Origin: CAYJKB01 sp964370625
GTDB taxonomy: Bacteria > Bacillota > Clostridia > Oscillospirales > Butyricicoccaceae
Assembly: GCA_964370625.1 (NCBI GenBank)
Contig: CAYJKB010000038.1
Location: 1 to 20,339, forward strand
DNA: 20,339 nucleotides
Direction of reading: 5' to 3'
The notes beneath the pieces were generated by a model. The model saw only the letters and a program-made list of their open reading frames with translations. It did no database searches and was not told the origin of the DNA. The position numbers and the translations under genes are program-made. Below are positions 14,235 through 20,339 of the stretch, piece after piece; the first letter of the stretch is position 1, and every line of letters starts with the position of its first letter.

Positions 14235-15575
14235 TTATTTGCGAGATAAATTAAGTGTACTCTTTAAAAGTGCAAATGAACCAACAGCAATAACCGGAAC
14301 AATAACCCAAACTAATGGGGAAAGTTTATTTTCTTCCAAAGTAGTATCATCAATATCAGTGTCATCAGAAGAATTATCAGGAACAACTGAATCTATAGCA
14401 CTATAAGTAGCTTTGATGGTATCGCCCATATTAGCGATAGAGAGTAGGTGCTCATATCTAAAGAAAATAGCACCATCAACGTGAGATGAGGTAAAATTCA
14501 TTTGCATTTGACGTTCAATTTCATCAGTGCCATACCAAACAGAGTTTACATCAGAAGTATCAGAACGGTAAATTGCTTGCCCTATATAAAGTTTAACATC
14601 AGTATCTTTGACAACGTCGCTCCACCAGCGAGAAAGTTCTTCATAATCTGCAAGGTCATGACCGATGTTCCAATAAAGTTGAGGAGCAATATAATCTATA
14701 GTTCCCTCAAGAACCCACTTTCTAGTATCAGCATAATGTTGATAATATGATTCACCACCATTAGTATTACTACCTAATGAATTATTTTTGCTATTTGCCC
14801 AAATGCCAAAAGGTGAAATACCAAAAGAAATATCAGGGTCAGCTTCATGAAGTTCTTCATCTAACATGGAAATTAGTTGATTTACATTATCACGTCTAAA
14901 GTCACCGATATTTGAAAAAGTTGAACCATATTTTTGATATTCATCAGCATCATCAAAATCAGTACCAGGATAAAAATAATCGTCCATATGAATTCCATCA
15001 ACGTCATAATTATTTACAATTTCAAGCACACTATCAGTGATTAATCTGCGTACTTGTGGAATTGCTGGATTAAAATAATAATTTCCTTCATGAATTACAG
15101 TATATTCAGGGTTTGTACGAGCTGGATGTGTGGAAGGAAGTGAGTTATACTCATCTGCACCATCTTTAGTAATCCGATAAGGATTTACCCAAGCATGAAG
15201 CTCTAAACCACGAGCATGAGCACCTTCAACAAAATATTCAAGTGGATCAAAATTATTTGCTGGTGCAGTGCCTACACTGCCAGTAAGATAACGTGACCAA
15301 GGAAAATATTCAGATGGATAAAGGCTATCAGCAGATGGACGAACTTGCAAAAAAATCGCATTAAGCCCAAAAGCTTTAGCATTATCTAAAATAGCATCTG
15401 CTTCAGCTTTTAAAATAGCTTCATTTGTTGTTCCGTTTTTAGGATAATCTAAGTTATAAACTGTAGATACCCAAATTCCACGCATTTCTTGCTCTGTTGC
15501 ATAGGCTGTTGTAAACAAACCTAAAAAGGTTGTCAGTGTGAAAATGATGGTTAACATAAAAATTCTTTTTCTCAT
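14235..15575 (-). CDS. Secreted, membrane-anchored GHL10-type glycoside hydrolase-like protein (YngK family)
   Basis: A 446-residue exported protein. A signal peptide with cleavage likely after AYA (residue 26) precedes a TIM-barrel of the GHL10/DUF187 family (PF02638): EMRGIWVSTVYN (30-41), FLQVRPSADSLYPSEYFPWS (75-94), LHAWVNPYR (126-134), VDGIHMDDYFYPG with the conserved Asp pair D198/D199, ISPFGIWAN, and DYIAPQLYWN. After the barrel come an acidic Asp/Ser linker (DNSSDDTDIDD) and a C-terminal hydrophobic segment (about 419-440) with a basic tail, which would tether it to the membrane; no LPXTG motif is seen. The family is thought to act on cell-wall or other polysaccharide; the substrate is unknown. 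AAGGAG precedes the start. It is convergent with hbd and shares its terminator. TATAAT on the minus strand (15624-15619) is a possible -10 box. Confidence 0.87.
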   Translation of the reverse strand: MRKRIFMLTIIFTLTTFLGLFTTAYATEQEMRGIWVSTVYNLDYPKNGTTNEAILKAEADAILDNAKAFGLNAIFLQVRPSADSLYPSEYFPWSRYLTGSVGTAPANNFDPLEYFVEGAHARGLELHAWVNPYRITKDGADEYNSLPSTHPARTNPEYTVIHEGNYYFNPAIPQVRRLITDSVLEIVNNYDVDGIHMDDYFYPGTDFDDADEYQKYGSTFSNIGDFRRDNVNQLISMLDEELHEADPDISFGISPFGIWANSKNNSLGSNTNGGESYYQHYADTRKWVLEGTIDYIAPQLYWNIGHDLADYEELSRWWSDVVKDTDVKLYIGQAIYRSDTSDVNSVWYGTDEIERQMQMNFTSSHVDGAIFFRYEHLLSIANMGDTIKATYSAIDSVVPDNSSDDTDIDDTTLEENKLSPLVWVIVPVIAVGSFALLKSTLNLSRK

Positions 15576-15727
15576 AATTTCTCCTTTTTATTATCAATCT
15601 ATAAAAATGGTACAATAAATTATATGAAAAGTAAACAGTAAATAGACATATTTAATGCTAAGAAAGAAAATTTAAAATTAAACTCAGAGAACTTATTCAA
15701 AAATTTTACTATTTTTTGTAAAAATAC

Positions 15728-15756
15728 ATGACAAACATAAAAAAATTCTGTATAAT
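15728..15756 (+). promoter_or_regulatory. Promoter of the TauE/SafE gene
   Basis: ATGACA (15728-15733), a 17-base spacer and a consensus TATAAT (15751-15756). Start of transcription is expected near 15763, about 30 bases before the ATG. The rest of the 218-base divergent region (15576-15793) holds the minus-strand ribosome binding site and AT-rich sequence. Confidence 0.65.
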
Positions 15757-15793
15757 GTAAAAGTAAAAGTAAATAGAGAAAAGAGGGTAATAT

Positions 15794-16543
15794 ATGATTG
15801 AATTTTCATGGGAACTAGTAATTTACATATCAATCATCTCATTTATTGCACAATTTATTAAAGGAATAGCTGGATTTGGAGACCCACTTATATCAAGCCC
15901 ACTATTAGCACTTAGAATAGACCCTAAGTTTATCACTCCAGCAAATTTACTAATAAATGCCACATGTAATGCATACCTTACATGGCATAATAGAAAAGCA
16001 TTTTCCGTTAAAAAAGTAATGCCAATGTTAATTGCAATTTTAGCAGGTATAATCCCTGGAACATTTTTGCTTGCAAATATGAGTTCGCTTGTACTTAAAG
16101 CAATTTTAGGTGTACTTGTAGTAGGCTTAGGGATAGAAATGGCAACTCGTAATCAATCAAAGCAATTTAAAGGCAATAAAGTAATTATGCTTATTGTTTC
16201 TTTCTTTTCTGGAATTTCAGCAGGGATATTTGGAATAAATTTATTTTTTGTAGCCTATGTTGAAAGAACAACTACAGATAGAAGTGCATTTCGTGGCACG
16301 ATTGGATTTATTTTCTTTATTGAAAATATGTTTAGAGTAGTTGTTTATATAGTAATGGATATATTTAATGTATCAGTACTTCTGCTGTTTGTAGCATGTA
16401 TTCCAGCTGGTGTATTAGGATTTGTTATAGGTCAAGCATGTGATAAAAAAATGCCTGAACATGTTGTCCGAAAAATTGTATATATTGTGTTTATCGCCGG
16501 TGGATTAAGCACATTTATAAATGCAGTGTTCTTTGCAAAATAA
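15794..16543 (+). CDS. TauE/SafE family membrane exporter
   Basis: A 249-residue polytopic membrane protein with about seven or eight hydrophobic segments across its length, of the TauE/SafE (DUF81) family. The opening IAQFIKGIAGFGDPLISSPLLAL (about 18-40) is the conserved first half-repeat, and a second Gly-rich half-repeat, SFFSGISAGIFGINLFF, begins near residue 135. Members export sulfite, sulfoacetate or other small organosulfur and organic anions; the substrate cannot be deduced here. AGAGGG lies six bases before the ATG. It heads a two-gene operon with the YcxB-like gene 27 bases downstream. It is near the CoA-transferase island, but no direct link to it is shown. Confidence 0.85.
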   Translation: MIEFSWELVIYISIISFIAQFIKGIAGFGDPLISSPLLALRIDPKFITPANLLINATCNAYLTWHNRKAFSVKKVMPMLIAILAGIIPGTFLLANMSSLVLKAILGVLVVGLGIEMATRNQSKQFKGNKVIMLIVSFFSGISAGIFGINLFFVAYVERTTTDRSAFRGTIGFIFFIENMFRVVVYIVMDIFNVSVLLLFVACIPAGVLGFVIGQACDKKMPEHVVRKIVYIVFIAGGLSTFINAVFFAK

Positions 16544-16570
16544 AAACTTAAAATTTAGGAGAAATTAGTA

Positions 16571-17068
16571 ATGTACAAAAACAGGTTTACAGCGACAGAT
16601 GAAATGTTAAAAGAATTTATAAACAAAGTTCTGTGTAAAAAAATATTTTTCACATCAAAAGTATTTGGAGTATGTGGAATAGCTATGATAATAGTTAGCG
16701 CATTAGGCAATGATATGACAGGGCTTGCAATGTTTGCAGCTTTAACATGTGTTGTTGTAGGAATGGCAATTTTCACACCAAAACTTACATTCAACCAAAT
16801 GAAAAAAGCTGATAAAGAAATTAATGGCAATAATAAATTTGAAACAGTTGTAGAATTTAAAAATAAAGTAATCGTAGATGAAGGTGCATTTCATTTGGAA
16901 CTTGAATTTGATAGAATTCGTAGAATACATACATTAAAAACTTGTGCTGTGCTTATGTTTACATCTCAAAATGGAATTATTATTTCTAAAGATGGCTTTG
17001 AAAAAGGCACATATGAAGAATTTTTAAAATTCCTAAAACAAAAAAATCCAAGAGTCAGCATTAAATAA
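16571..17068 (+). CDS. YcxB-like small membrane protein
   Basis: A 165-residue protein with two membrane segments (about 27-46 and 50-70), then a soluble domain of about 95 residues resembling the YcxB-like domain: an alternating beta pattern with FETVVEFKNKVIVDEG and the late IIISKDGFEKGTYEEFLKFL block (about 136-155). AGGAG lies nine bases upstream of the ATG. It follows the TauE/SafE gene closely and is probably co-transcribed with it. Function of this family is not established. The stop is followed at once by a long hairpin (17071-17150) that should end this transcript. Confidence 0.65.
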   Translation: MYKNRFTATDEMLKEFINKVLCKKIFFTSKVFGVCGIAMIIVSALGNDMTGLAMFAALTCVVVGMAIFTPKLTFNQMKKADKEINGNNKFETVVEFKNKVIVDEGAFHLELEFDRIRRIHTLKTCAVLMFTSQNGIIISKDGFEKGTYEEFLKFLKQKNPRVSIK

Positions 17069-17070
17069 TA

Positions 17071-17150
17071 AAAACACCCCTTCAAATCCTTGAAATTTAT
17101 TGTTATCAGTGATACAATATATTTAAATTTAAGGTTTTGGAGGGGTTTTT
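17071..17150 (+). terminator. Long hairpin ending the TauE/YcxB operon, with the next promoter nested inside
   Basis: The left arm (17071-17094) pairs with the right arm (17128-17150) over about 22 base pairs, with one bulged C (17075), one T-T mismatch and two G-T pairs. The GC core is CCCCT (17077-17081) with AGGGG (17141-17145), and the right arm ends in TTTTT. This can act as a terminator for transcripts from the upstream genes. The right arm contains the ribosome binding site GGAGGGG of the thioesterase gene, so in any read-through RNA it would be paired. The thioesterase promoter lies in the left arm and loop. Confidence 0.6.
17090..17118 (+). promoter_or_regulatory. Promoter of the thioesterase / MNT-like / HEPN operon
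   Basis: TTGAAA (17090-17095), a 17-base spacer and TACAAT (17113-17118). Transcription should start near 17125, just before the right arm of the hairpin described for 17071-17150, leaving a short leader of about 28 bases with an exposed ribosome binding site. Confidence 0.65.
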
Positions 17151-17152
17151 CA

Positions 17153-17884
17153 TTGCATCTACCAATATTAGAGAAAGAATATACAATAAATTCAACTTTT
17201 TCAGATATTTTCCAAAGAGCAAGACCATCAGCGTTGTGTCAAATTATGCAAGATATAGCAGATGAACATGCTGTTAAAGGAGGCTTTAGTAGAGAAAGTA
17301 TACTTCAATCATCAAATGCGATATGGATGTTATCAAGAGTTAGATATGATCTTGATAAACCATTATATCCAGAACAAAAAATAACAGTTAAAACATGGCA
17401 TAGAGGGACAGTAGGGCCTTTGTGGTATCGTGACTTTACAATCTATTCTGATAATGAAAAAATTGGAACTGCAACAACGGCATGGATAGTAGTTGATTTT
17501 GATAGCAAAAGATTGCTAAAACCGCATGAAGTGTTGCCAACAAATGCAAAACCTATTGAAGGCATGACATTGCCTAAAATTCCGATTGATAAAAACGGAG
17601 AATATTGGGGAGATTATACGGTTGGGTATATTGACCTTGATTTAAATATACACTTAAACAATGTAAAAGCAGTAGATATTTTAACTAATGCATGTGAGTT
17701 GCAAAATAGAGAGAATAAATTTATTAAATCTCTTAGTATAAATTATTTAGCAGAATGTCGTGATACTGATGTGTTAGAACTTTATAAAAGCTATGAAGGT
17801 GAAAATGAAATTAAAATCAGTGCAATTGCACACGAAAAACCAAGACTTGTAATGAAAATCATATTAGAAGAGGTGGAGGGATGA
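17153..17884 (+). CDS. Acyl-[acyl-carrier-protein] thioesterase
   Basis: A double-hotdog thioesterase of the plant FatA/FatB-like family, which releases fatty acids from acyl-ACP. I place the start at TTG 17153: GGAGGGG (17139-17145) lies seven bases before it. A longer frame beginning at 17090 would start upstream of the promoter's -10 box. The resulting 243-residue protein has the first hotdog with QIMQDIADEH and KTWHRGTVGPLWYRDF, and a second with IDLDLNIHLNNVKAVDIL, giving the catalytic Asp163, Asn165 and His167. The likely Glu201 is in YLAECRDTD, matching the YRREC motif of plant enzymes. The stop is followed after three bases by the MNT-like gene, whose ribosome binding site is inside this gene, so the three genes form one operon. 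The metabolic reason for that pairing is not evident. Confidence 0.87.
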   Translation: MHLPILEKEYTINSTFSDIFQRARPSALCQIMQDIADEHAVKGGFSRESILQSSNAIWMLSRVRYDLDKPLYPEQKITVKTWHRGTVGPLWYRDFTIYSDNEKIGTATTAWIVVDFDSKRLLKPHEVLPTNAKPIEGMTLPKIPIDKNGEYWGDYTVGYIDLDLNIHLNNVKAVDILTNACELQNRENKFIKSLSINYLAECRDTDVLELYKSYEGENEIKISAIAHEKPRLVMKIILEEVEG

Positions 17885-17887
17885 TTT

Positions 17888-18190
17888 ATGCAAGAAATAT
17901 CTGCTATTACTAATGAAATTGTGTCTATTTGTGACCCTCTTAAAATTTATCTATTTGCCCAGAAAAAAACATTACTCGGTGATATTAAATCAATGGATTT
18001 TTGTATAGTGTGCAGAAGTCCTGATAAAAAAGCATTAAGCACTAAAATTTTCCTTGATATTGATAGTGAAATACCATTTAGTATAGTGATTTACAGTGAT
18101 GACGAATGGGATGCTTTTCATACTGATGAGCATAGTTTTGCAAGTAGAATTTTAGAGAAAGGTAAATTAATTTATGCGAAGACCTCATAA
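17888..18190 (+). CDS. Degenerate minimal nucleotidyltransferase (MNT-like), HEPN partner
   Basis: A 100-residue protein with the size and strand pattern of minimal nucleotidyltransferases: KIYLFAQKKTLLGDIKSMDFCIV (19-41) aligns with the usual LFGSRARG...SDIDLLV, and ILEKGKLIYAK (88-98) matches the typical C-terminal strand. The catalytic features are mostly lost. The GS of the GSRARG loop is replaced by AQ (24-25), the first Asp of DxD is Ser35 with only D37 kept, and the later Asp position reads Ser65 (IPFSIVIY). It is therefore probably inactive as a nucleotidyltransferase and may serve as a binding partner. GGAGGG (17875-17880) precedes the ATG by seven bases. It overlaps the HEPN gene by 17 bases, the usual layout of MNT/HEPN pairs. 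Confidence 0.65.
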   Translation: MQEISAITNEIVSICDPLKIYLFAQKKTLLGDIKSMDFCIVCRSPDKKALSTKIFLDIDSEIPFSIVIYSDDEWDAFHTDEHSFASRILEKGKLIYAKTS

Positions 18191-18626
18191 AGGTCAAACA
18201 GACAGTAAATTTTATCATAAATGGTTATCTAATTCACTATCAGATTTAAGGGCTGCAAAAGTATTGCTTACTTACAATGAAGATTTAGAAATTGTTGCGT
18301 TTCACTGTCAGCAATGCATAGAAAAAGCATTAAAAGGCTATTTATTATTTAAAACAGGACGACATTTCGATGGACATAATATAACATTTTTATGTAAACA
18401 AGCTATGGTACAAGATGTTCAGTTTACAGAATTTTTGCCAGATACAGTAGGGCTGAATAATTTATATATTGAAACACGTTATCCATCGGATATAGCAGAA
18501 GAACTTACAGAATATGATGTTTCACAACTTTTATCTTTAGCAGAAAGGATTTTTTCTGTAATTCGTGAGCAATTATATGAAGCTAAGTTGTTTAAAACAG
18601 AAAAAAACAAACCTAAAAAAAGATAA
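18174..18626 (+). CDS. HEPN domain protein, partner of the MNT-like protein
   Basis: A 150-residue all-helical protein of the HEPN family (PF05168). Landmarks are the helix FHCQQCIEKALKGYLLFK (43-60), corresponding to the family's QQAxEKALKA motif, the following conserved His (H68 in DGHNITFL), and TRYPSD (101-106), the RYP motif of nucleotidyltransferase-associated HEPN proteins. The RX4-6H motif of HEPN ribonucleases is not evident, so RNase activity is doubtful. The C-terminus is Lys-rich. The gene overlaps its MNT-like partner by 17 bases; GAGAAAGG lies about 11 bases before the ATG. Some MNT/HEPN pairs are toxin-antitoxin systems; others bind nucleotides. Which applies here is unknown. 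Confidence 0.8.
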   Translation: MRRPHKGQTDSKFYHKWLSNSLSDLRAAKVLLTYNEDLEIVAFHCQQCIEKALKGYLLFKTGRHFDGHNITFLCKQAMVQDVQFTEFLPDTVGLNNLYIETRYPSDIAEELTEYDVSQLLSLAERIFSVIREQLYEAKLFKTEKNKPKKR

Positions 18627-18657
18627 AAAGTTGTATATTTTTTTCTTGGATTAAATA

Positions 18658-18686
18658 TTTACTTTTTCCTATAAACGATGTATACT
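18658..18686 (+). promoter_or_regulatory. Probable guaB promoter
   Basis: TTTACT (18658-18663), a 17-base spacer and TATACT (18681-18686). Transcription would start near 18693. The leader contains the 15-base palindrome AAGTGCAGTGCACTT (18709-18723), nine bases before the ribosome binding site AGGAGG, a candidate operator. No guanine riboswitch is recognisable. Confidence 0.5.
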
Positions 18687-18743
18687 TAAGTATTAATAAA
18701 TGTTGCAAAAGTGCAGTGCACTTATATTTTCAGGAGGTTTATA

Positions 18744-20216
18744 ATGGTTAACAATAATTTCGAACATAAGTTTTTAAAAGAAGGTCTAACATTTGATGAT
18801 ATATTACTAATTCCTGCGAAAAGTAATGTTTTGCCAAATAGTGTAAAACTTACAACTAAACTTACTAAAAAAATCACTTTAAATATACCTATGGTATCGG
18901 CTGCGATGGATACTGTAACAGAATCACGTATGGCTATTGCTATGGCTCGTGAAGGTGGTATTGGTATTATTCATAAAAATATGCCTGTTGAACGTCAAGT
19001 TGATGAAATTGACAGAGTTAAACGTTCAGAAAATGGTGTAATTCATGATCCATTCTTCTTATCACCAACACATACTTTAAAAGATGCTGATGATTTAATG
19101 GCAAAATTCAGAATTTCTGGTGTGCCTATTTGTGAAGGTGGCAAACTTGTTGGCATCATCACAAATCGTGATCTTAAATTTGAAACAGATTTAACTCGTG
19201 AAATCAAAGAAGTTATGACATCTAAAAACTTAATTACAGCTCCGATGGGAACAGACCTTGAAGAAGCTCGTAGTATTTTAGCTAAATTTAAAATCGAAAA
19301 ACTTCCATTAGTTGATGAAAACTTTGCACTTCGTGGTCTTATCACAATTAAAGATATTGAAAAAGCAGTGCAATATCCTAACTCTGCACGTGATAAACAA
19401 GGCAGATTATTAGTTGGCGCTGCAATTGGTGTTACAGTTGATGTGCTAGAACGTTCTAAAGCACTTCTTGATGCTGGTGCTGATGTGCTTGTATTAGACT
19501 CTGCTCATGGACATTCACAAGGTATCATTGATTGTGTTAAAAAAATCAAAACTGCATACCCAGAAGCGCAATTAATCGCTGGTAATATTGCAACTGCTGA
19601 TGCTGCTCGTGAACTTATTGAAGCTGGTGCAGACTGTCTAAAAGTTGGTATTGGTCCTGGGTCAATTTGTACAACTCGTGTTGTTGCTGGTATCGGTGTG
19701 CCACAAATTACAGCTGTTTATGACGTAGCATGTGAAGCATCAAAACATGGTGTTCCTGTAATTGCTGACGGTGGTATTAAATATTCTGGTGATATTGTAA
19801 AAGCTATTGCAGCAGGCGCTGATGTAGTTATGGCAGGTTCACTTCTTGCAGGTTGTGAAGAAAGCCCTGGTGAAACTGAAATTTTCCAAGGTAGACAATT
19901 TAAAGTTTATCGTGGCATGGGCTCTGTTTCAGCTATGGGACAAGGTAGCGCAGACCGTTATTTCCAAGATAAAAATAAAAAATTAGTTCCAGAAGGCGTT
20001 GAAGGTCGTGTACCTCATCGTGGAAGTGCAGCTGATATGATCTATCAAATGATGGGTGGTTTACGTGCCGGTATGGGTTACTGTGGCACTGAAACTATCG
20101 AAGATTTACAAACTGATGGTCAATTTGTTAGAATTACAGGTGCTGGACTTAAAGAAAGTCATCCACATGATATTTATATCACAAAAGAAGCTCCAAACTA
20201 TAGCATGCAACCATAA
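18744..20216 (+). CDS. guaB: IMP dehydrogenase
   Basis: Oxidises IMP to XMP with NAD, the first committed step to guanine nucleotides. I use ATG 18744, six bases after AGGAGG (18732-18737). A GTG frame at 18711 would add 11 residues and has no ribosome binding site. The 490-residue protein has the catalytic TIM barrel interrupted by a pair of CBS domains (about residues 103-215). The catalytic cysteine is C309 in GIGPGSICTTRVV, and the mobile flap GSVSAMGQGSADRYFQ carries the Arg405-Tyr406 dyad. IADGGI and GSLLAG phosphate-binding loops and EGVEGRVP are present. Length is standard. It is monocistronic, between its own promoter and a terminator. Its codon use is intermediate between the flanking genes and the catabolic island. 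Confidence 0.97.
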   Translation: MVNNNFEHKFLKEGLTFDDILLIPAKSNVLPNSVKLTTKLTKKITLNIPMVSAAMDTVTESRMAIAMAREGGIGIIHKNMPVERQVDEIDRVKRSENGVIHDPFFLSPTHTLKDADDLMAKFRISGVPICEGGKLVGIITNRDLKFETDLTREIKEVMTSKNLITAPMGTDLEEARSILAKFKIEKLPLVDENFALRGLITIKDIEKAVQYPNSARDKQGRLLVGAAIGVTVDVLERSKALLDAGADVLVLDSAHGHSQGIIDCVKKIKTAYPEAQLIAGNIATADAARELIEAGADCLKVGIGPGSICTTRVVAGIGVPQITAVYDVACEASKHGVPVIADGGIKYSGDIVKAIAAGADVVMAGSLLAGCEESPGETEIFQGRQFKVYRGMGSVSAMGQGSADRYFQDKNKKLVPEGVEGRVPHRGSAADMIYQMMGGLRAGMGYCGTETIEDLQTDGQFVRITGAGLKESHPHDIYITKEAPNYSMQP

Positions 20217-20227
20217 GTTTATACTTT

Positions 20228-20256
20228 AAGGACGGAATTTTCCGTCCTTTAAATTT
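20228..20256 (+). terminator. Rho-independent terminator after guaB
   Basis: An 8-bp stem AAGGACGG (20228-20235) with CCGTCCTT (20242-20249) closes the loop AATTTT and is followed by TAAATTTTGTCTTTTT, a T-rich tail. It lies 11 bases after the guaB stop codon. Confidence 0.8.
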
Positions 20257-20276
20257 TGTCTTTTTATTGTTTTCAT

Positions 20277-20316
20277 TTCTTGCGCAAGAAGGCGACTCAC
20301 ATTTGCAATAATTGCA
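20277..20316. repeat. Two short perfect palindromes at the window end
   Basis: TTCTTGCGCAAGAA (20277-20290) is a perfect 14-bp palindrome, and TGCAATAATTGCA (20304-20316) is a 13-base odd palindrome shortly after it. No gene is visible from 20217 to the end. They may be regulator sites of a gene beyond the window, or chance in AT-rich DNA. Confidence 0.4.
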
Positions 20317-20339
20317 CAGCCTTACTTAAAGAGTTTTTT

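Noticed and set aside
17090..17152. N-terminal extension of the acyl-ACP thioesterase
   Set aside because: It overlaps the promoter boxes; TTG 17153 has GGAGGGG at correct spacing.
18711..18743. GTG start for guaB 11 codons upstream
   Set aside because: No ribosome binding site; it falls on the palindrome, and ATG 18744 follows AGGAGG by six bases.
20284..20339. Possible end of a minus-strand gene at the right edge
   Set aside because: A short open stretch exists in one minus frame, but it is too short and unrecognisable to call.

Overview
The window comes from a low-GC Gram-positive bacterium, most likely an anaerobic member of the Clostridia. Reasons: AT-rich DNA, strong AGGAGG-type ribosome binding sites, TTG and GTG starts, TTGACA/TATAAT promoters often with an extended TGn -10, and a fermentative 4-hydroxybutyrate/crotonyl-CoA gene set. 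A run of 100 Ns flanked by an exact 55-bp repeat shows that this is a draft or metagenome assembly. I do not assign a genus.

Layout. Positions 1-651 hold no convincing gene, only a hairpin (363-396) and a near-consensus promoter (494-522). Then come a VTC-domain protein (putative polyphosphate polymerase) overlapping a DUF4956 membrane protein (652-2065), and a group of a YfiH/LACC1-type protein, an orphan family-5 solute-binding lipoprotein and the tRNA thiolase mnmA (2249-5655).

The centre (5968-14115) is a catabolic island: 4-hydroxybutyryl-CoA dehydratase, a small double-CGGC protein of unknown function, a propionate/3-oxoacid-type CoA transferase, a 4-hydroxybutyrate CoA-transferase (catalytic Glu at residue 238), thiolase, crotonase and 3-hydroxybutyryl-CoA dehydrogenase. 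Together they could take 4-hydroxybutyrate to 4-hydroxybutyryl-CoA, crotonyl-CoA, 3-hydroxybutyryl-CoA, acetoacetyl-CoA and acetyl-CoA, with the CoA transferases recycling CoA. Run the other way, thl-hbd-crt feed acetyl-CoA into butyrate formation. Butyryl-CoA dehydrogenase/Etf, succinate semialdehyde dehydrogenase and 4-hydroxybutyrate dehydrogenase are not in this window. Codon choice in these genes (AAC, GAC, TTC, ATC, CGT) differs from the flanks and suggests very high expression. The island has at least two promoters (before the dehydratase and before thl), a terminator after thl and a bidirectional terminator after hbd.

Downstream lie a convergent secreted, membrane-anchored GHL10-type glycoside hydrolase-like protein (14235-15575, minus), a TauE/SafE exporter with a YcxB-like membrane protein, an acyl-ACP thioesterase coupled to a nucleotidyltransferase-like/HEPN pair whose nucleotidyltransferase has lost its catalytic motif, and guaB (18744-20216) with its terminator.

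The most interesting points are the double-CGGC protein and the long structured RNA element before it, the 187-nt leader of the dehydratase with a candidate 23-codon ORF, the degenerate MNT/HEPN pair, and two places where a downstream promoter sits inside the hairpin that probably ends the upstream operon. I saw no CRISPR array, tRNA, rRNA or intact mobile element. Most of the window is otherwise ordinary.
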